From positions 62,001 through 126,000 of the forward strand of contig NZ_VITR01000011.1 of NCBI RefSeq assembly GCF_007827955.1: a stretch of 64,000 nucleotides of DNA, written 5' to 3'. Below, piece after piece: positions 35,242 to 44,284 of this stretch. Both the position numbers and the translations under genes were made by a program. This DNA is from Nitrospirillum pindoramense (lineage in GTDB: Bacteria; Pseudomonadota; Alphaproteobacteria; Azospirillales; Azospirillaceae). Under the pieces are notes generated by a model. The model saw nothing but the letters and a program-made list of their open reading frames with translations. It was not told the origin of the DNA and searched no databases. Every line of letters begins with the position of its first letter. The first letter of the stretch is position 1.

Positions 35242-35946
35242 TCAAGGACGCGGGGGCGGCGGCGGAGCCGGCGGTTGCGGCGCCAGCGGCTCCAGGCGGT
35301 CCCGCGTGGCCCCCAGGGCCGTCACGTCCACAACCTTGCCGAACGGCGTCGTCAGGACGGGCCCTTCGGCCACGACCGGCTGGCCGGGCTCAAGCCGGGT
35401 GCCGCCGCGATAGGCTTCCGGCGGCAGCCGCAGCACGGTGCCGTCGTCCAGCAGCACGCCGTCGATCTCGCCCTCCGGTCCATGCAGGGGCATGCGCACC
35501 CGCCCGCTGGACAGGGTGGGGCCGCCCGACGCATCCACCCAGCGGCCGGGGCCCTCATCGGTGATGGTGATCTTCGACGTCTCATCGGTGATGGAAACGG
35601 CGCGCACCAGGGGCAACGCCGCGGCCCGCAGGCCATGCACGACCACGGTGCTGCCGGGGCGGACGGCGTAGGCGATCTGGCTGGACAGATGCGGCGGTGT
35701 CTTCACCTCCGTGCCGTCCGTCAGGATCAGGCCGTCGATGTCGCCCCGGGGCGTCTGGGTGAATTGACGGACGACGCCCTTGATCGATGGCAGCTGCGTC
35801 GCGTCGAAAACCGGGCCCACGCCCACGGCTTCCGCCAGCGGCGGCGGCGGAGGGCCCATCGGTGGGGCGACCTGGGCTTGACCCTGGGTTTGCAGCAGAA
35901 GAAGGGCGGTGCCGGCCAACAGGCCGAGGTTCCGAACGGTAAGCAT
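35242..35946 (-). CDS. Secreted protein with two OB-like repeats, sigma-54 operon leader gene
   Basis: 234 residues with a signal peptide (MLTVRNLGLLAGTALLLLQT, cleavage near QAQ) and a Pro-rich stretch (APPMGPPPPPLAE). Repeat 1 (~55-105) has FTQTPRGDIDGLILTDGTEV then KTPPHL; repeat 2 (~150-215) has LHGPEGEIDGVLLDDGTVLRLP. The beta-rich G-x-I/V-DG-x-x-L-x-DGT pattern suggests a small-barrel ligand-binding fold (inference). AGGAG lies 8 bases before ATG 35946, and an exact -24/-12 promoter is 40-53 bases upstream. Function unknown; envelope location likely. Confidence 0.75.
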   Translation of the reverse strand: MLTVRNLGLLAGTALLLLQTQGQAQVAPPMGPPPPPLAEAVGVGPVFDATQLPSIKGVVRQFTQTPRGDIDGLILTDGTEVKTPPHLSSQIAYAVRPGSTVVVHGLRAAALPLVRAVSITDETSKITITDEGPGRWVDASGGPTLSSGRVRMPLHGPEGEIDGVLLDDGTVLRLPPEAYRGGTRLEPGQPVVAEGPVLTTPFGKVVDVTALGATRDRLEPLAPQPPAPPPPPRP

Positions 35947-35984
35947 CAGACTGACTCCTGGTTATGGGGACCAGGAGGGAATTG

Positions 35985-35999
35985 GCAAGCAGCGTGCCA
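35985..35999 (-). promoter_or_regulatory. Sigma-54 (RpoN) promoter
   Basis: On the minus strand the sequence reads TGGCACGCTGCTTGC (35999 to 35985). It matches the RpoN consensus TGGCACG-N4-TTGC exactly, with GG and GC separated by 10 bases. The predicted start would be about 12 bases downstream, leaving a short leader before the OB-like gene at 35946. The gene directly upstream encodes an NtrC-family activator. Confidence 0.85.
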
Positions 36000-36032
36000 G
36001 AAAGGACTCTTAATGTTTACAGATAGATAGGG

Positions 36033-37427
36033 TCACTGCTCCGACACGCTTGCGTCCGAATTTGAAACAGGCGCCGTTCGCTCTTCGGACGCTTCCAGGC
36101 CGTAGCGCTTCATCTTGGCGTACAGCAAAGGGCGGTGGATGCCCAGCAGCCGGGCCGCCTCCGCCCGGTTGCCGGCACAACGTTCCAACGCCCGGCGGAT
36201 CATGGACTCCTCCAGCCTCGCCACGGCGGCGGGCAGGTCCTCCTCTAGCCCCCTTTCCGCGCTGTCCGGCATCGACCGGGCGCCCGCCCCCTCCAGAAAG
36301 CCGATGTCGGCGGCGGTGATCACCGGGCCGCGGACCAGCACCGCCAACCGTTCGACGACGTTGCGCAGCTCCCGGACATTGCCGGGCCAGCGATAGGCCA
36401 CCAGGCGGGCGGCGGCATCGGCGTCCAGGGTCTTGTTTCCCGTCTTGTTCCCCGCTTGGGCCAGGAAGGATTCGACCAGGGGCAGGATGTCGGCCCGGCG
36501 CTCCCGCAAGGGCGGCAGATGGATGGGGACGACATGCAGGCGGTAAAACAAGTCCTCCCGGAAACCGCCCTCGCTCACCCGCTGGCGCAGGTCGCGGTGG
36601 GTGGCGGCCACCACCCGCACATCCACGGCCATGGGCTTGCCCCCGATGGGCGTGACCGAGCGTTCCTGCAAGGCGCGCAGGATTTTCGCCTGCAGGGCGA
36701 GGTCCATGTCGCCGATCTCATCTAGGAACAGCGTGCCCCCGTCGGCCTGGCGAAAGGCCCCCATCCTGTCGGCCGTGGCGCCGGTGAAGGCGCCTTTCAC
36801 ATGGCCGAACAACTCGCTCTCCATCAATTCCGAGGGGATGGCGGCGCAGTTGACGGCGACGAACGGCCGGGCGGCCCGGCTACCATGATCGTGCAGGGCG
36901 CGGGCGACCACCTCCTTGCCGGTGCCGGTTTCCCCGGTGATCAGCACGGTGGCGTCGCTGTCCACCAGCATGCCGATGGTCTTCTGCACGGCGCGCATGG
37001 CCTCGCACACGCCGATCAGGCCCTCCGCCGGGCTGGGGGTGGCGCCGCCGGGTGTTTCCCCGCCGCGGTTCAGGGCCAGCATGCCGTTCAGGGCCTGTGT
37101 CAACGCGGCCCGGCCGACGGGTTTGGTCAGGTGGTCGAACGCGCCCAGGCGCATGGCCTCGATGGTGTTGGCGGCGGTGGCGTGGGCCGTCAGCACCGTC
37201 ACGGGCAGGGTGGTGAAGCGGTCGCGCACGCGGCGCAACACCTCCATCCCGTCCAGCCCCGGCATGCGCAGGTCCAGCACCATGGCGTCCACCGCCTCGT
37301 TCGCCAGGATGGCCAATGCCGCCTCGCCCGAGGGGGCGGGCCGCGCCGTATGACCGCAATCCCCCACCACCTCGCCCAGGGCGTCGCGCAGGGCGGCATC
37401 GTCATCGACAATCAGCACGGTTGCCAT
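36033..37427 (-). CDS. NtrC-family sigma-54-dependent response regulator
   Basis: 464 residues: receiver (~1-120; [32 protein letters not shown]), AAA+ domain (~140-380) with Walker A GETGTGKE, the sigma-54-contacting loop [11 protein letters not shown], Walker [12 protein letters not shown], and a Fis-type HTH ([25 protein letters not shown]). It activates RpoN promoters on phosphorylation. Its start overlaps the end of the cognate histidine kinase gene by 16 bases, and an RpoN promoter lies 34 bases past its stop, making that operon its likely target. Confidence 0.94.
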   Translation of the reverse strand: MATVLIVDDDAALRDALGEVVGDCGHTARPAPSGEAALAILANEAVDAMVLDLRMPGLDGMEVLRRVRDRFTTLPVTVLTAHATAANTIEAMRLGAFDHLTKPVGRAALTQALNGMLALNRGGETPGGATPSPAEGLIGVCEAMRAVQKTIGMLVDSDATVLITGETGTGKEVVARALHDHGSRAARPFVAVNCAAIPSELMESELFGHVKGAFTGATADRMGAFRQADGGTLFLDEIGDMDLALQAKILRALQERSVTPIGGKPMAVDVRVVAATHRDLRQRVSEGGFREDLFYRLHVVPIHLPPLRERRADILPLVESFLAQAGNKTGNKTLDADAAARLVAYRWPGNVRELRNVVERLAVLVRGPVITAADIGFLEGAGARSMPDSAERGLEEDLPAAVARLEESMIRRALERCAGNRAEAARLLGIHRPLLYAKMKRYGLEASEERTAPVSNSDASVSEQ

Positions 37428-38881
37428 GGCAGCACCATTTCGAAGGTGGTTGCGCCGTCGTCGCGACGGAATCGGGCGATGCCGTCGTGGGCGACCGCGA
37501 TTTCCCGGACGATGGACAGGCCCAGCCCCGTCCCTTCCGCCCGCCCGGTGACGAAGGGCTCAAACAGGTCGTCCCGCAGGGCGGGCGGCGGCCCGTCCCC
37601 CAGGTCCCGCACCGAAAGGACCAGGCGATCACCGGCGCGGTGGGCGCGAACCTGCACGGCGGTGCCCGCTGGCGCCGCCTGCACGGCGTTCAGGACCAGA
37701 TTGTCCAGGGCCCGGCCCATCTGTTCGGGATCGAACCGGGCGCGTGGCGTGGCCGCCTCGGCGCTCAGCCGTATGCCCCGCGTCGCGGCCAGGTCGGCGT
37801 GCCGTTGCGCAAGGCTGTCCAGGAAGTCCGCCAGGGTGACCTCTTCCCGCTCCGGCACGTCCCGCTCGGTCACGCTGAGCAGCCGGCGCAGCAGCAGGTC
37901 CAGCCGGTCGATCTGATCGAGGATGGCGGTCAAGGCCTGCTCCCGCCGGCCGGCGTCGCCGGCCAGGGCGTTTTCCGCCTTCAGCTTCATGGCGGCGATG
38001 GGGTTGCGGATTTCGTGCGCCACGCCGGCGGTGATACGGCCGATGGCGGCCAGGCGCTGGCTGGCCGCCATCTCCCGCGCCATGCCCTCCGCCCGTTGGC
38101 GGGCCGCCGCCAGCCGGTCTCCCGCCTCGTTCAGGGCCCGGACGATGCGGTCCAGTTCCCGTTCCCCCGTCGCGGGCAGGCGGGGCAGGTCATTGACGTC
38201 ATGGGCGGCCAGCGTCGCCTCGATCCGGGAGATATGGCGGGACCAGGTCATGGTCAGCTGGGTCAGCAGCACGACGGCGGCCAGCACGGTGGCCAGCAGC
38301 AGGCCGAGGCCGATCATCAGCTGCTGATAGCCATGCCCGCCCAGGGTCCGAACCCGGGTCATGGTCCAGGCCGTGAGGCCCGACAGCGGCCCGGGCAACG
38401 GGCAGGCGGACAGCAGCAGCACCTCGGTCGATCCGGCATAGCGGGCATTGACCGGGTGACCCTGGGCCAGGGCTGTCTCATTGACCGCCTGGATGCGCCC
38501 GGCTTCCGCCTGCGGCAGATCGGTCTTGGGGCCGGCGCCTTCGTAGGTGGGATAGGCATAGGCCAGCGATCCGTCGCCCTCCCGCCATAGTCCACCCTCG
38601 ATCCCGGGATGGTCGCGCAACGCGCTTTGCACCACCGCCTCCAGTCCATCGCGGAAGGCGGACGCGCTGACGGAGGAGGCATGGTCATGCCAGCCGGCGG
38701 CATAGAACCGGAAGGCGCTGGCCTGCGCCTCGCAGGCGCGGCTGATTTCAGCCTCCATCTGTCCGACTTGGGCCGCGGTCGAGCGCTGGAACAGGCCGAT
38801 CATCAGGACACCGATGGCGCAAGCCGCGATGACCACGATGGCGAGAAGCGCGAATAGGCGGGTGCGGAGGGATCGGAACAC
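37412..38881 (-). CDS. Sensor histidine kinase of the NtrC-type pair
   Basis: 489 residues: TM1 (~8-30), an extracytoplasmic sensor of about 150 residues, TM2 (~188-210), HAMP-like linker, phosphoacceptor helix LAAIGRITAGVAHEIRNPIA and HATPase (NLVLNAVQAAP, DLGDGP, GTGLGLSIVREIAV). Begins at GTG 38881 without a good Shine-Dalgarno, so the start is uncertain. Overlaps the response regulator gene, its evident partner. The signal is unknown; the target operon suggests an ion or toxic compound at the envelope. Confidence 0.9.
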   Translation of the reverse strand: MFRSLRTRLFALLAIVVIAACAIGVLMIGLFQRSTAAQVGQMEAEISRACEAQASAFRFYAAGWHDHASSVSASAFRDGLEAVVQSALRDHPGIEGGLWREGDGSLAYAYPTYEGAGPKTDLPQAEAGRIQAVNETALAQGHPVNARYAGSTEVLLLSACPLPGPLSGLTAWTMTRVRTLGGHGYQQLMIGLGLLLATVLAAVVLLTQLTMTWSRHISRIEATLAAHDVNDLPRLPATGERELDRIVRALNEAGDRLAAARQRAEGMAREMAASQRLAAIGRITAGVAHEIRNPIAAMKLKAENALAGDAGRREQALTAILDQIDRLDLLLRRLLSVTERDVPEREEVTLADFLDSLAQRHADLAATRGIRLSAEAATPRARFDPEQMGRALDNLVLNAVQAAPAGTAVQVRAHRAGDRLVLSVRDLGDGPPPALRDDLFEPFVTGRAEGTGLGLSIVREIAVAHDGIARFRRDDGATTFEMVLPWQPC

Positions 38882-39040
38882 GGGGAGGGTGGGCTCGCAG
38901 TCCTTGGGGGCGGTGGTCCTGGGCGGTCAGCCGGGGGCCGGGGAAGAAACATAAAGGTAGGCCGGTGCGGCGCCGAAACCAGCGCCCCCGCAGGCCCGCG
39001 CCGGTCCGTTCAGGCATGGTTGAGTTTGCCGGTGAAATAC

Positions 39041-39058
39041 GTTACGTTATAACATAAC
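39041..39058. promoter_or_regulatory. Putative Zur operator upstream of COG0523 operon
   Basis: GTTACGTTATAACATAAC matches the perfect palindrome at 5352-5369 at 17 of 18 positions. It ends 18 bases before ATG 39077, so it overlaps the likely promoter/leader of the GTPase-WD40-NiCoT genes. Confidence 0.78.
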
Positions 39059-39076
39059 ATTTCTTTGGAGCGTTCC

Positions 39077-40051
39077 ATGGCCCCGGCCCCGTCCATTCCC
39101 GTCACCGTCCTGACCGGCTATCTCGGCGCCGGGAAGACCACGCTGCTGAACCGGATCCTCAGCGAGAACCACGGCCGTAAGTATGCGGTGATCGTCAATG
39201 AATTTGGTGAAATCGGCATCGACAACGACCTGGTGGTTGATGCCGACGAGGAAGTGTTCGAAATGAACAACGGGTGCATCTGCTGCACCGTCCGGGGCGA
39301 CCTGATCCGCATCATCGAAGGCTTGATGAAACGCAAGGGCGGCTTCGACGCCATCATCATCGAGACCACGGGCCTCGCCGACCCCGCCCCCGTCGCGCAG
39401 ACCTTCTTCGTGGATGAGGAGGTGCGCGCCCGCGTCAACCTGGACGCCATCGTCACCGTGGTGGATTGCCGCTATGTGCTGGCGCGGTTGGCGGACAGCC
39501 ATGAGGCGGAAGAGCAGATCGCCTTCGCCGACGTCATCCTGCTCAACAAGACCGACCTGGTGACCGGCGAGCAGCTTCAGGAAGTGCGCCGGCGCATCCA
39601 GGCCATCAACAGCCAGGCGCGGCTGCATGAGACGCTGAACTGCGTCGTGCCCCTGCAGGAGGTGCTGGAACGCGGCGCCTTCGATCTCGACCGCATCCTG
39701 AAGATCGAACCCAATTTCCTGTCCGAGGACGACCACGAGCATGACGATTCGGTCGCCTCGGTGTCGCTGACCTCCAGCGTGCCCCTTCGGCCTGAGCGCT
39801 TCATTCCCTGGCTGCAGCAACTGACCATGGAACGGGGGCAGGATATCCTTCGCCTCAAGGGCATCCTGGCCTTCCCGGCGGAGGAGCAGCGCTATGTGGT
39901 CCAGGGTGTCCATATGCTGATCCAGGGAACGTACCAACGCGACTGGAAGCCGGATGAGCCCCGGACCAGCCGGCTGGTCTTCATCGGCCGGAACCTGGAC
40001 GCGGCTGCCCTGCGCCAGGGGTTCGAGGCCTGCGCCGTTCCGGTCTCCTGA
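39077..40051 (+). CDS. COG0523 (CobW/ZNG1-type) GTPase, putative zinc metallochaperone
   Basis: 324 residues. G3E-family P-loop GTPase with Walker A GYLGAGKTTLL, the metal-binding CxCC motif in NNGCICCTVRGDL, switch ETTGLADPAPV and NKTD. A His/Asp/Glu-rich stretch (SEDDHEHDDS) follows near residue 218, then the CobW C-terminal domain. Members under Zur control deliver zinc to target proteins when zinc is scarce. ATG 39077 has TGGAG at 6 bases; TTG 39065 would consume that site. First gene of an operon with WD40 and NiCoT genes. Confidence 0.92.
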   Translation: MAPAPSIPVTVLTGYLGAGKTTLLNRILSENHGRKYAVIVNEFGEIGIDNDLVVDADEEVFEMNNGCICCTVRGDLIRIIEGLMKRKGGFDAIIIETTGLADPAPVAQTFFVDEEVRARVNLDAIVTVVDCRYVLARLADSHEAEEQIAFADVILLNKTDLVTGEQLQEVRRRIQAINSQARLHETLNCVVPLQEVLERGAFDLDRILKIEPNFLSEDDHEHDDSVASVSLTSSVPLRPERFIPWLQQLTMERGQDILRLKGILAFPAEEQRYVVQGVHMLIQGTYQRDWKPDEPRTSRLVFIGRNLDAAALRQGFEACAVPVS

Positions 40052-41133
40052 TGCTGGGCGCCATGAACCTCGCCATGAACCTCGCCATGAACCCCAAGGC
40101 CGACACGCTGGTGAACCGGTGTGGCCGCCGCGTGTCGGTCGGTGCCGAGCCCACCGCCCTGCTGTGGTTGGGCGACATCCTCTTGGCGACGTTGGGCGAT
40201 GGCAGCGTGCGGCGCCTGTCCCGTGGGACGGACACGGCCCTCTGGATGGCGCATCGCGGCGCCATTTTGAGCGCGTGCCTCCACCCCGATCGCTCTTCCA
40301 TCATCACCGGCGGGGATGATGGCGCCGTCCAGCGGGTGACGGTCGATGGCCAGGTGGAGCAACTGGGCCATTTCGGGCGGCGCTGGGTGGAACACCTCAT
40401 CGCCAGCCCGTCATCGGGCCTGATCGCGGCGGCGGCCGGGCGCGAGGTCGCCATTTGGGCCAAGGGGGCGGCCGAACCCTCCCACAGCTACACCGTCGGC
40501 TCCAGCGTCGGCGGCCTGGCCTTCGATGGCAAGGGCAAGCGCCTGGGCGTCGCGCATTACAACGGGGCCACCCTGTACTATGCCTCCTCCGCCACCGGGG
40601 GACAGGTGGCGCTGAACTGGGTGGGGTCCCACCTTGCCTGCGCCATGAGCCCGGACGGGCGCTATTTCATCACCGCCCTGCAGGAGACGGGCCTGCACGG
40701 TTGGCGACTGCCGGAGCGGCATGACATGCGCATGCCGGGATATGTCGCCAAGACCCGCAGCTTCTCCTGGGACCGGCGGGGCCGGTGGCTGGCGACCGGT
40801 GGCGCCCGGTCGGCCGTCCTATGGCCGTTCGAGGGCAAGACCGGTCCCATGGGCAGGGCGCCGCTGCTGCTGGCGGAAAGTCGACATGCCGTGGTCAGCC
40901 GTGTGGCCTTCCACCCGCGTGAGGACATTCTGGCGATCGGCTATGACGATGGGGCGGTCCTGCTGTCGCGCCCCGCCGATGATGGCGCGCTGGATGTCGA
41001 TCTAACGGGCGCCCCTATCAAGGCGCTTTCCTGGAACGCCCAGGGCACGCGCCTGGCCTGGGGGGATGAGGACGGCCGCATCGGCATTCTCGATCTCGAG
41101 GCGCGCATGCCGCTGCCGGAAGCCCGTCCATGA
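40051..41133 (+). CDS. WD40-repeat protein of the zinc operon
   Basis: 360 residues forming about seven beta-propeller blades (for example ILSACLHPDRSSIITGGDDG, LACAMSPDGRYFITALQETG, RVAFHPREDILAIGYDDG, ALSWNAQGTRLAWGDEDG). No signal peptide or enzyme motif, so it is probably a cytoplasmic scaffold. Its ATG (40051) overlaps the TGA of the GTPase gene. The N-terminus carries a duplicated 12-base unit (ATGAACCTCGCC) giving several possible ATG starts at 40063, 40075 and 40087. WD40 genes next to COG0523 under Zur-type sites are known in alphaproteobacteria by comparative genomics; molecular role not established. Confidence 0.85.
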   Translation: MLGAMNLAMNLAMNPKADTLVNRCGRRVSVGAEPTALLWLGDILLATLGDGSVRRLSRGTDTALWMAHRGAILSACLHPDRSSIITGGDDGAVQRVTVDGQVEQLGHFGRRWVEHLIASPSSGLIAAAAGREVAIWAKGAAEPSHSYTVGSSVGGLAFDGKGKRLGVAHYNGATLYYASSATGGQVALNWVGSHLACAMSPDGRYFITALQETGLHGWRLPERHDMRMPGYVAKTRSFSWDRRGRWLATGGARSAVLWPFEGKTGPMGRAPLLLAESRHAVVSRVAFHPREDILAIGYDDGAVLLSRPADDGALDVDLTGAPIKALSWNAQGTRLAWGDEDGRIGILDLEARMPLPEARP

Positions 41134-41966
41134 CCGACGCCCCCCTGACAGCCCCGGCCCTGGGCCTCATGTTCCTTCTGGGCTTGCGGCATGGCCTCGA
41201 TCCCGACCATGTCGCCGTCATCGACAACATCGTCTTTCGTTCGGTCGATCAGCGGTCCAGCCTGTCGCGCTGGACGGGCACCTTGTTCGCGGTGGGCCAC
41301 AATCTGGCCGTGGCGGGGGTGGCCCTTGGCGTCTCCTTGCTGGCTGGCCAACTGGTCCTGCCGGCCTGGTTTGCCACCGGGGTGGATATCGCCGTGTTCG
41401 CGCTGTTGGTCCTGGTGGGCACCTTGAACCTGATGGCGCTATGCCGTCGGCACGGCTACGTCCCGGTCGGGTGGCGCGCCAAAATTCTGCCGGTGTCGCT
41501 GCGCACCAATACCCACCCGCTGGCGGTCATCGTCACGGGCCTCATTTTTGGTCTGGTTTTCGACACGGCCACCCAGGCGGCCGCCTGGGGCGCTGCGGCG
41601 TCGACCCGGGGTGGGATCGCGGCGGTCGCGAGCATCATGATTGTTTTCGCAGCCGGAATGATCATCACGGACACGCTGGACAGCCAGATCGTCAGTCGGC
41701 TGCTGCGGTCACGCGACGCCACAGGGGCGGCCCCAGGGGTGGTCAAGGGGGCGGTGGTCCAGCGCTATCGCCGGGCGGTTGGCTGGCTGATCGTCGGCTT
41801 GTCCTACGCCATGGCGCTGGTCGACCTGCTGGAGATGACAGGCCATGGCATCGAGCTGGACGATGCCACCTTCACCTTCCTGGGGGTGGGGGCCGCGCTC
41901 GCCGTTGTCGCCTTGCTGGCGGGGCCCCGGTTCCGCGCGGTGGTCCGGTCCCGGACCAGTTCCTGA
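41130..41966 (+). CDS. NiCoT-family (HoxN/NixA-like) metal permease
   Basis: 278 residues and about 7-8 helices. The NiCoT helix-2 signature is present as LGLRHGLDPDHVAVIDN (H-x4-D-H), with the helix-3 counterpart TLFAVGHNLAV and helix-5 LIFGLVFDTATQ. Family members import nickel or cobalt; placement in an operon with a putative Zur site suggests zinc or cobalt uptake (inference). ATGA overlap with the WD40 gene. Confidence 0.88.
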   Translation: MTDAPLTAPALGLMFLLGLRHGLDPDHVAVIDNIVFRSVDQRSSLSRWTGTLFAVGHNLAVAGVALGVSLLAGQLVLPAWFATGVDIAVFALLVLVGTLNLMALCRRHGYVPVGWRAKILPVSLRTNTHPLAVIVTGLIFGLVFDTATQAAAWGAAASTRGGIAAVASIMIVFAAGMIITDTLDSQIVSRLLRSRDATGAAPGVVKGAVVQRYRRAVGWLIVGLSYAMALVDLLEMTGHGIELDDATFTFLGVGAALAVVALLAGPRFRAVVRSRTSS

Positions 41967-42003
41967 GCGACAGCGGCCAGATTTCCTTGAACCCACCTTG
42001 TGA

Positions 42004-42024
42004 CCGTGGCTCTTGGGGCCACGG
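42004..42024 (+). terminator. Hairpin between NiCoT and TonB receptor genes
   Basis: CCGTGGC (42004-42010) and GCCACGG (42018-42024) form a perfect 7-bp stem with a 7-base loop but no T-run. It may reduce read-through from the zinc operon into the receptor gene. Confidence 0.3.
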
Positions 42025-42100
42025 CATGGGGCGCTTACGACAAGAATGCCGACTGGGACGGATGGGAACCGCCCCGTCGGATAGACGCATGGGGATTGGT

Positions 42101-44284
42101 ATGGGGCGTTTGAGAGGAATGCGGTGGGGCCGGTTCATGGCCATGTCGGCGCCGTTGGCCCTGGCGGTGGGCTGGAGCGGGTTTGCACATGCGCAGGAAG
42201 CGGCGGCGGACCAGCCGGTGGACGTCATCACCATTACCGCCGCCAAGACGCGGTCGTTGGAACAGTTCACCCCCACCGCCAGCCGCCTGGGGCTGAGCGC
42301 GCGGGAGACGCCGGCGACGCTGGATGTCATCGACAGCGACCAGATGATCGGGCGGGGCTTCGCCACCGTGGAGCAGGCGGCCGACAGCCTGCCGGGCGTC
42401 ACCTCGGGCGGTTCACCCGGGGACCCCTCGTCCTTCGCCATGCGCGGGTTCACCGGCGACCAGATCACCGTGTTGCGCAACGGCCTGTACATCGGTCCGT
42501 CCGACATGACCAACCGGCCGCAAAACACCTTCAACCTCGCCAGTGTGGAAATCCTGAAGGGCCCGGCCTCGGTGCTGTATGGCCAGGGCGCCATTGGCGG
42601 CGTGGTCAACGTCGTCAACAAGGGCCCCAGCTTCGGCACGCCGGAGGTTGACCTGCTGGCCACGGTCGGCAGCTTCGGCACCACCAATCTGGGCGTGGGC
42701 GGCACCACCCATGTGGGGGACAAGCTGGCGGTGCGGCTGGATGTCAGCCGCACGGGCACCGATGGCTACGTGCACGGCGCGGGCGCCAATTCCACCAACG
42801 CCACCGCCTCCCTGGTCTGGCGCCCGGCGGAGACCTGGGAAATCCAGCTGACCCTGGACTATCTGCAGGACAACCCGTCCACCTATTTCGGCACGCCCCT
42901 GGTGCCGGCCAGCTTCGCGACCCGGCCGCTGAAGGGCGTCGTCTCCGCCAGCGATGGCCAGACGCTGGACCAGCGCATGCGCTATGTGAACTACAATGTC
43001 AGTGACGCCCGCATCCATGGGGAGCAGACATGGCCGCAACTGCTGGTGAAATGGACGCCGCGATCCGACCTGACGTTTGAGAATTTCGCTTATTACTTCC
43101 ATGCCGACCGCCGGTGGATCGACGCGGAAACCTATCAGTTCAACAGCGCCACGCGCCTGATCGACCGTGACCGCTTCTTCGTCTTTCATAAGCAGGATCT
43201 GGTCGGCGACCAGGGCAGCGTGACCTATCAGGGTGATCTGTTCTCGCTGCCCAACAAGGTGGTGGCGGGCTTCGATTACAACCATCTGGATTTCGATCGC
43301 ACCCGCGGTTTCCCGGACGGCGACAGCGTCGATCCCTTCAATCCCGACCCCGGCCTTTTCGGGGCCCTGAAGGGGAAGCACAGCCCGACCAAGTGGGACG
43401 ACGCCTCCGCCTTTTTCGAGGACGTCCTGGACGTCACGCCGGCGTTGAAGCTGGTCACCGGCGGCCGTTTCGACGTGCTGGATCTGGACCGCAAGAATTA
43501 TAATTTCGACGGCAGCTACAGCGCCGCCACCAGCTTCACCCGGACCTACCGGTCGGGCACCTGGCGCGTCGGCGCCGTTTACACCATCCAGGATGTCATC
43601 ACCCCCTACGTTTCCTTCACCACGGGGCAGGACCCGGTGGGGTCCAATATCTTCGTCGCCAACGCGTCGGAGAATTTCGGACTGTCCCGGTCGCACCAGG
43701 TCGAGGTGGGGGTGAAGGCCAACACCCCGGACCATCGCGCCGATGCCACCTTGTCGCTGTACGACATCCTGCGGCAGAACATCCTGGTCCAGACGGGCGT
43801 GGATGTGCTGAGCGCCGCCGGCAGTCAGCGTTCCAAGGGTGTGGAGCTGGCCGGCAACCTGCGCCTGACCGATCATTGGACGATCAGCGCCAACACCGCC
43901 TTTACCGACACCCATTACGGCTATTTCGTCGACACCAACACCGGCCTGGACGACAGCGGGAAACAGCCGGCCAACATCCCGAAATGGACGGCCAACCTGT
44001 GGACCAGCGTGTCGGAGATCGGCGGCCTGCCCCTGGAGATCGGCGGCGGCCTCCGCTACATCGGCAAGCGTTACGCCAACGCCGCGAACACGGTCAGCCT
44101 GGACAGCTACACCCTGGTGGACATCTACGCCAGTTACCGCCTGTCCCCCGGCGTCATGCTGACGGGGCGCATCAACAATCTGTTCGACAAGGCCTACGCC
44201 CAGTGGGCGGACATCTATTATCCCTCCGAGGTCATGCTGGGCGCGCCGCGCAGCGCGGAGGTGGGCATTGTCGCCAAGTTCTGA
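42101..44284 (+). CDS. TonB-dependent siderophore-type receptor
   Basis: 727 residues with a signal peptide ending at FAHAQ (~32), no STN domain, plug (~55-165; TPATLDVIDSDQMIGRG, SVEILKGPASVLYGQGAIGG) and a 22-strand barrel ending in the normal F (EVGIVAKF). It resembles FhuA/FoxA-type ferrisiderophore receptors. GGGGA precedes ATG 42101; ATG 42089 is possible. It lies 134 bases after the NiCoT gene and overlaps a PepSY gene, so it could be an iron pair or an extension of the zinc operon. Confidence 0.92.
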   Translation: MGRLRGMRWGRFMAMSAPLALAVGWSGFAHAQEAAADQPVDVITITAAKTRSLEQFTPTASRLGLSARETPATLDVIDSDQMIGRGFATVEQAADSLPGVTSGGSPGDPSSFAMRGFTGDQITVLRNGLYIGPSDMTNRPQNTFNLASVEILKGPASVLYGQGAIGGVVNVVNKGPSFGTPEVDLLATVGSFGTTNLGVGGTTHVGDKLAVRLDVSRTGTDGYVHGAGANSTNATASLVWRPAETWEIQLTLDYLQDNPSTYFGTPLVPASFATRPLKGVVSASDGQTLDQRMRYVNYNVSDARIHGEQTWPQLLVKWTPRSDLTFENFAYYFHADRRWIDAETYQFNSATRLIDRDRFFVFHKQDLVGDQGSVTYQGDLFSLPNKVVAGFDYNHLDFDRTRGFPDGDSVDPFNPDPGLFGALKGKHSPTKWDDASAFFEDVLDVTPALKLVTGGRFDVLDLDRKNYNFDGSYSAATSFTRTYRSGTWRVGAVYTIQDVITPYVSFTTGQDPVGSNIFVANASENFGLSRSHQVEVGVKANTPDHRADATLSLYDILRQNILVQTGVDVLSAAGSQRSKGVELAGNLRLTDHWTISANTAFTDTHYGYFVDTNTGLDDSGKQPANIPKWTANLWTSVSEIGGLPLEIGGGLRYIGKRYANAANTVSLDSYTLVDIYASYRLSPGVMLTGRINNLFDKAYAQWADIYYPSEVMLGAPRSAEVGIVAKF

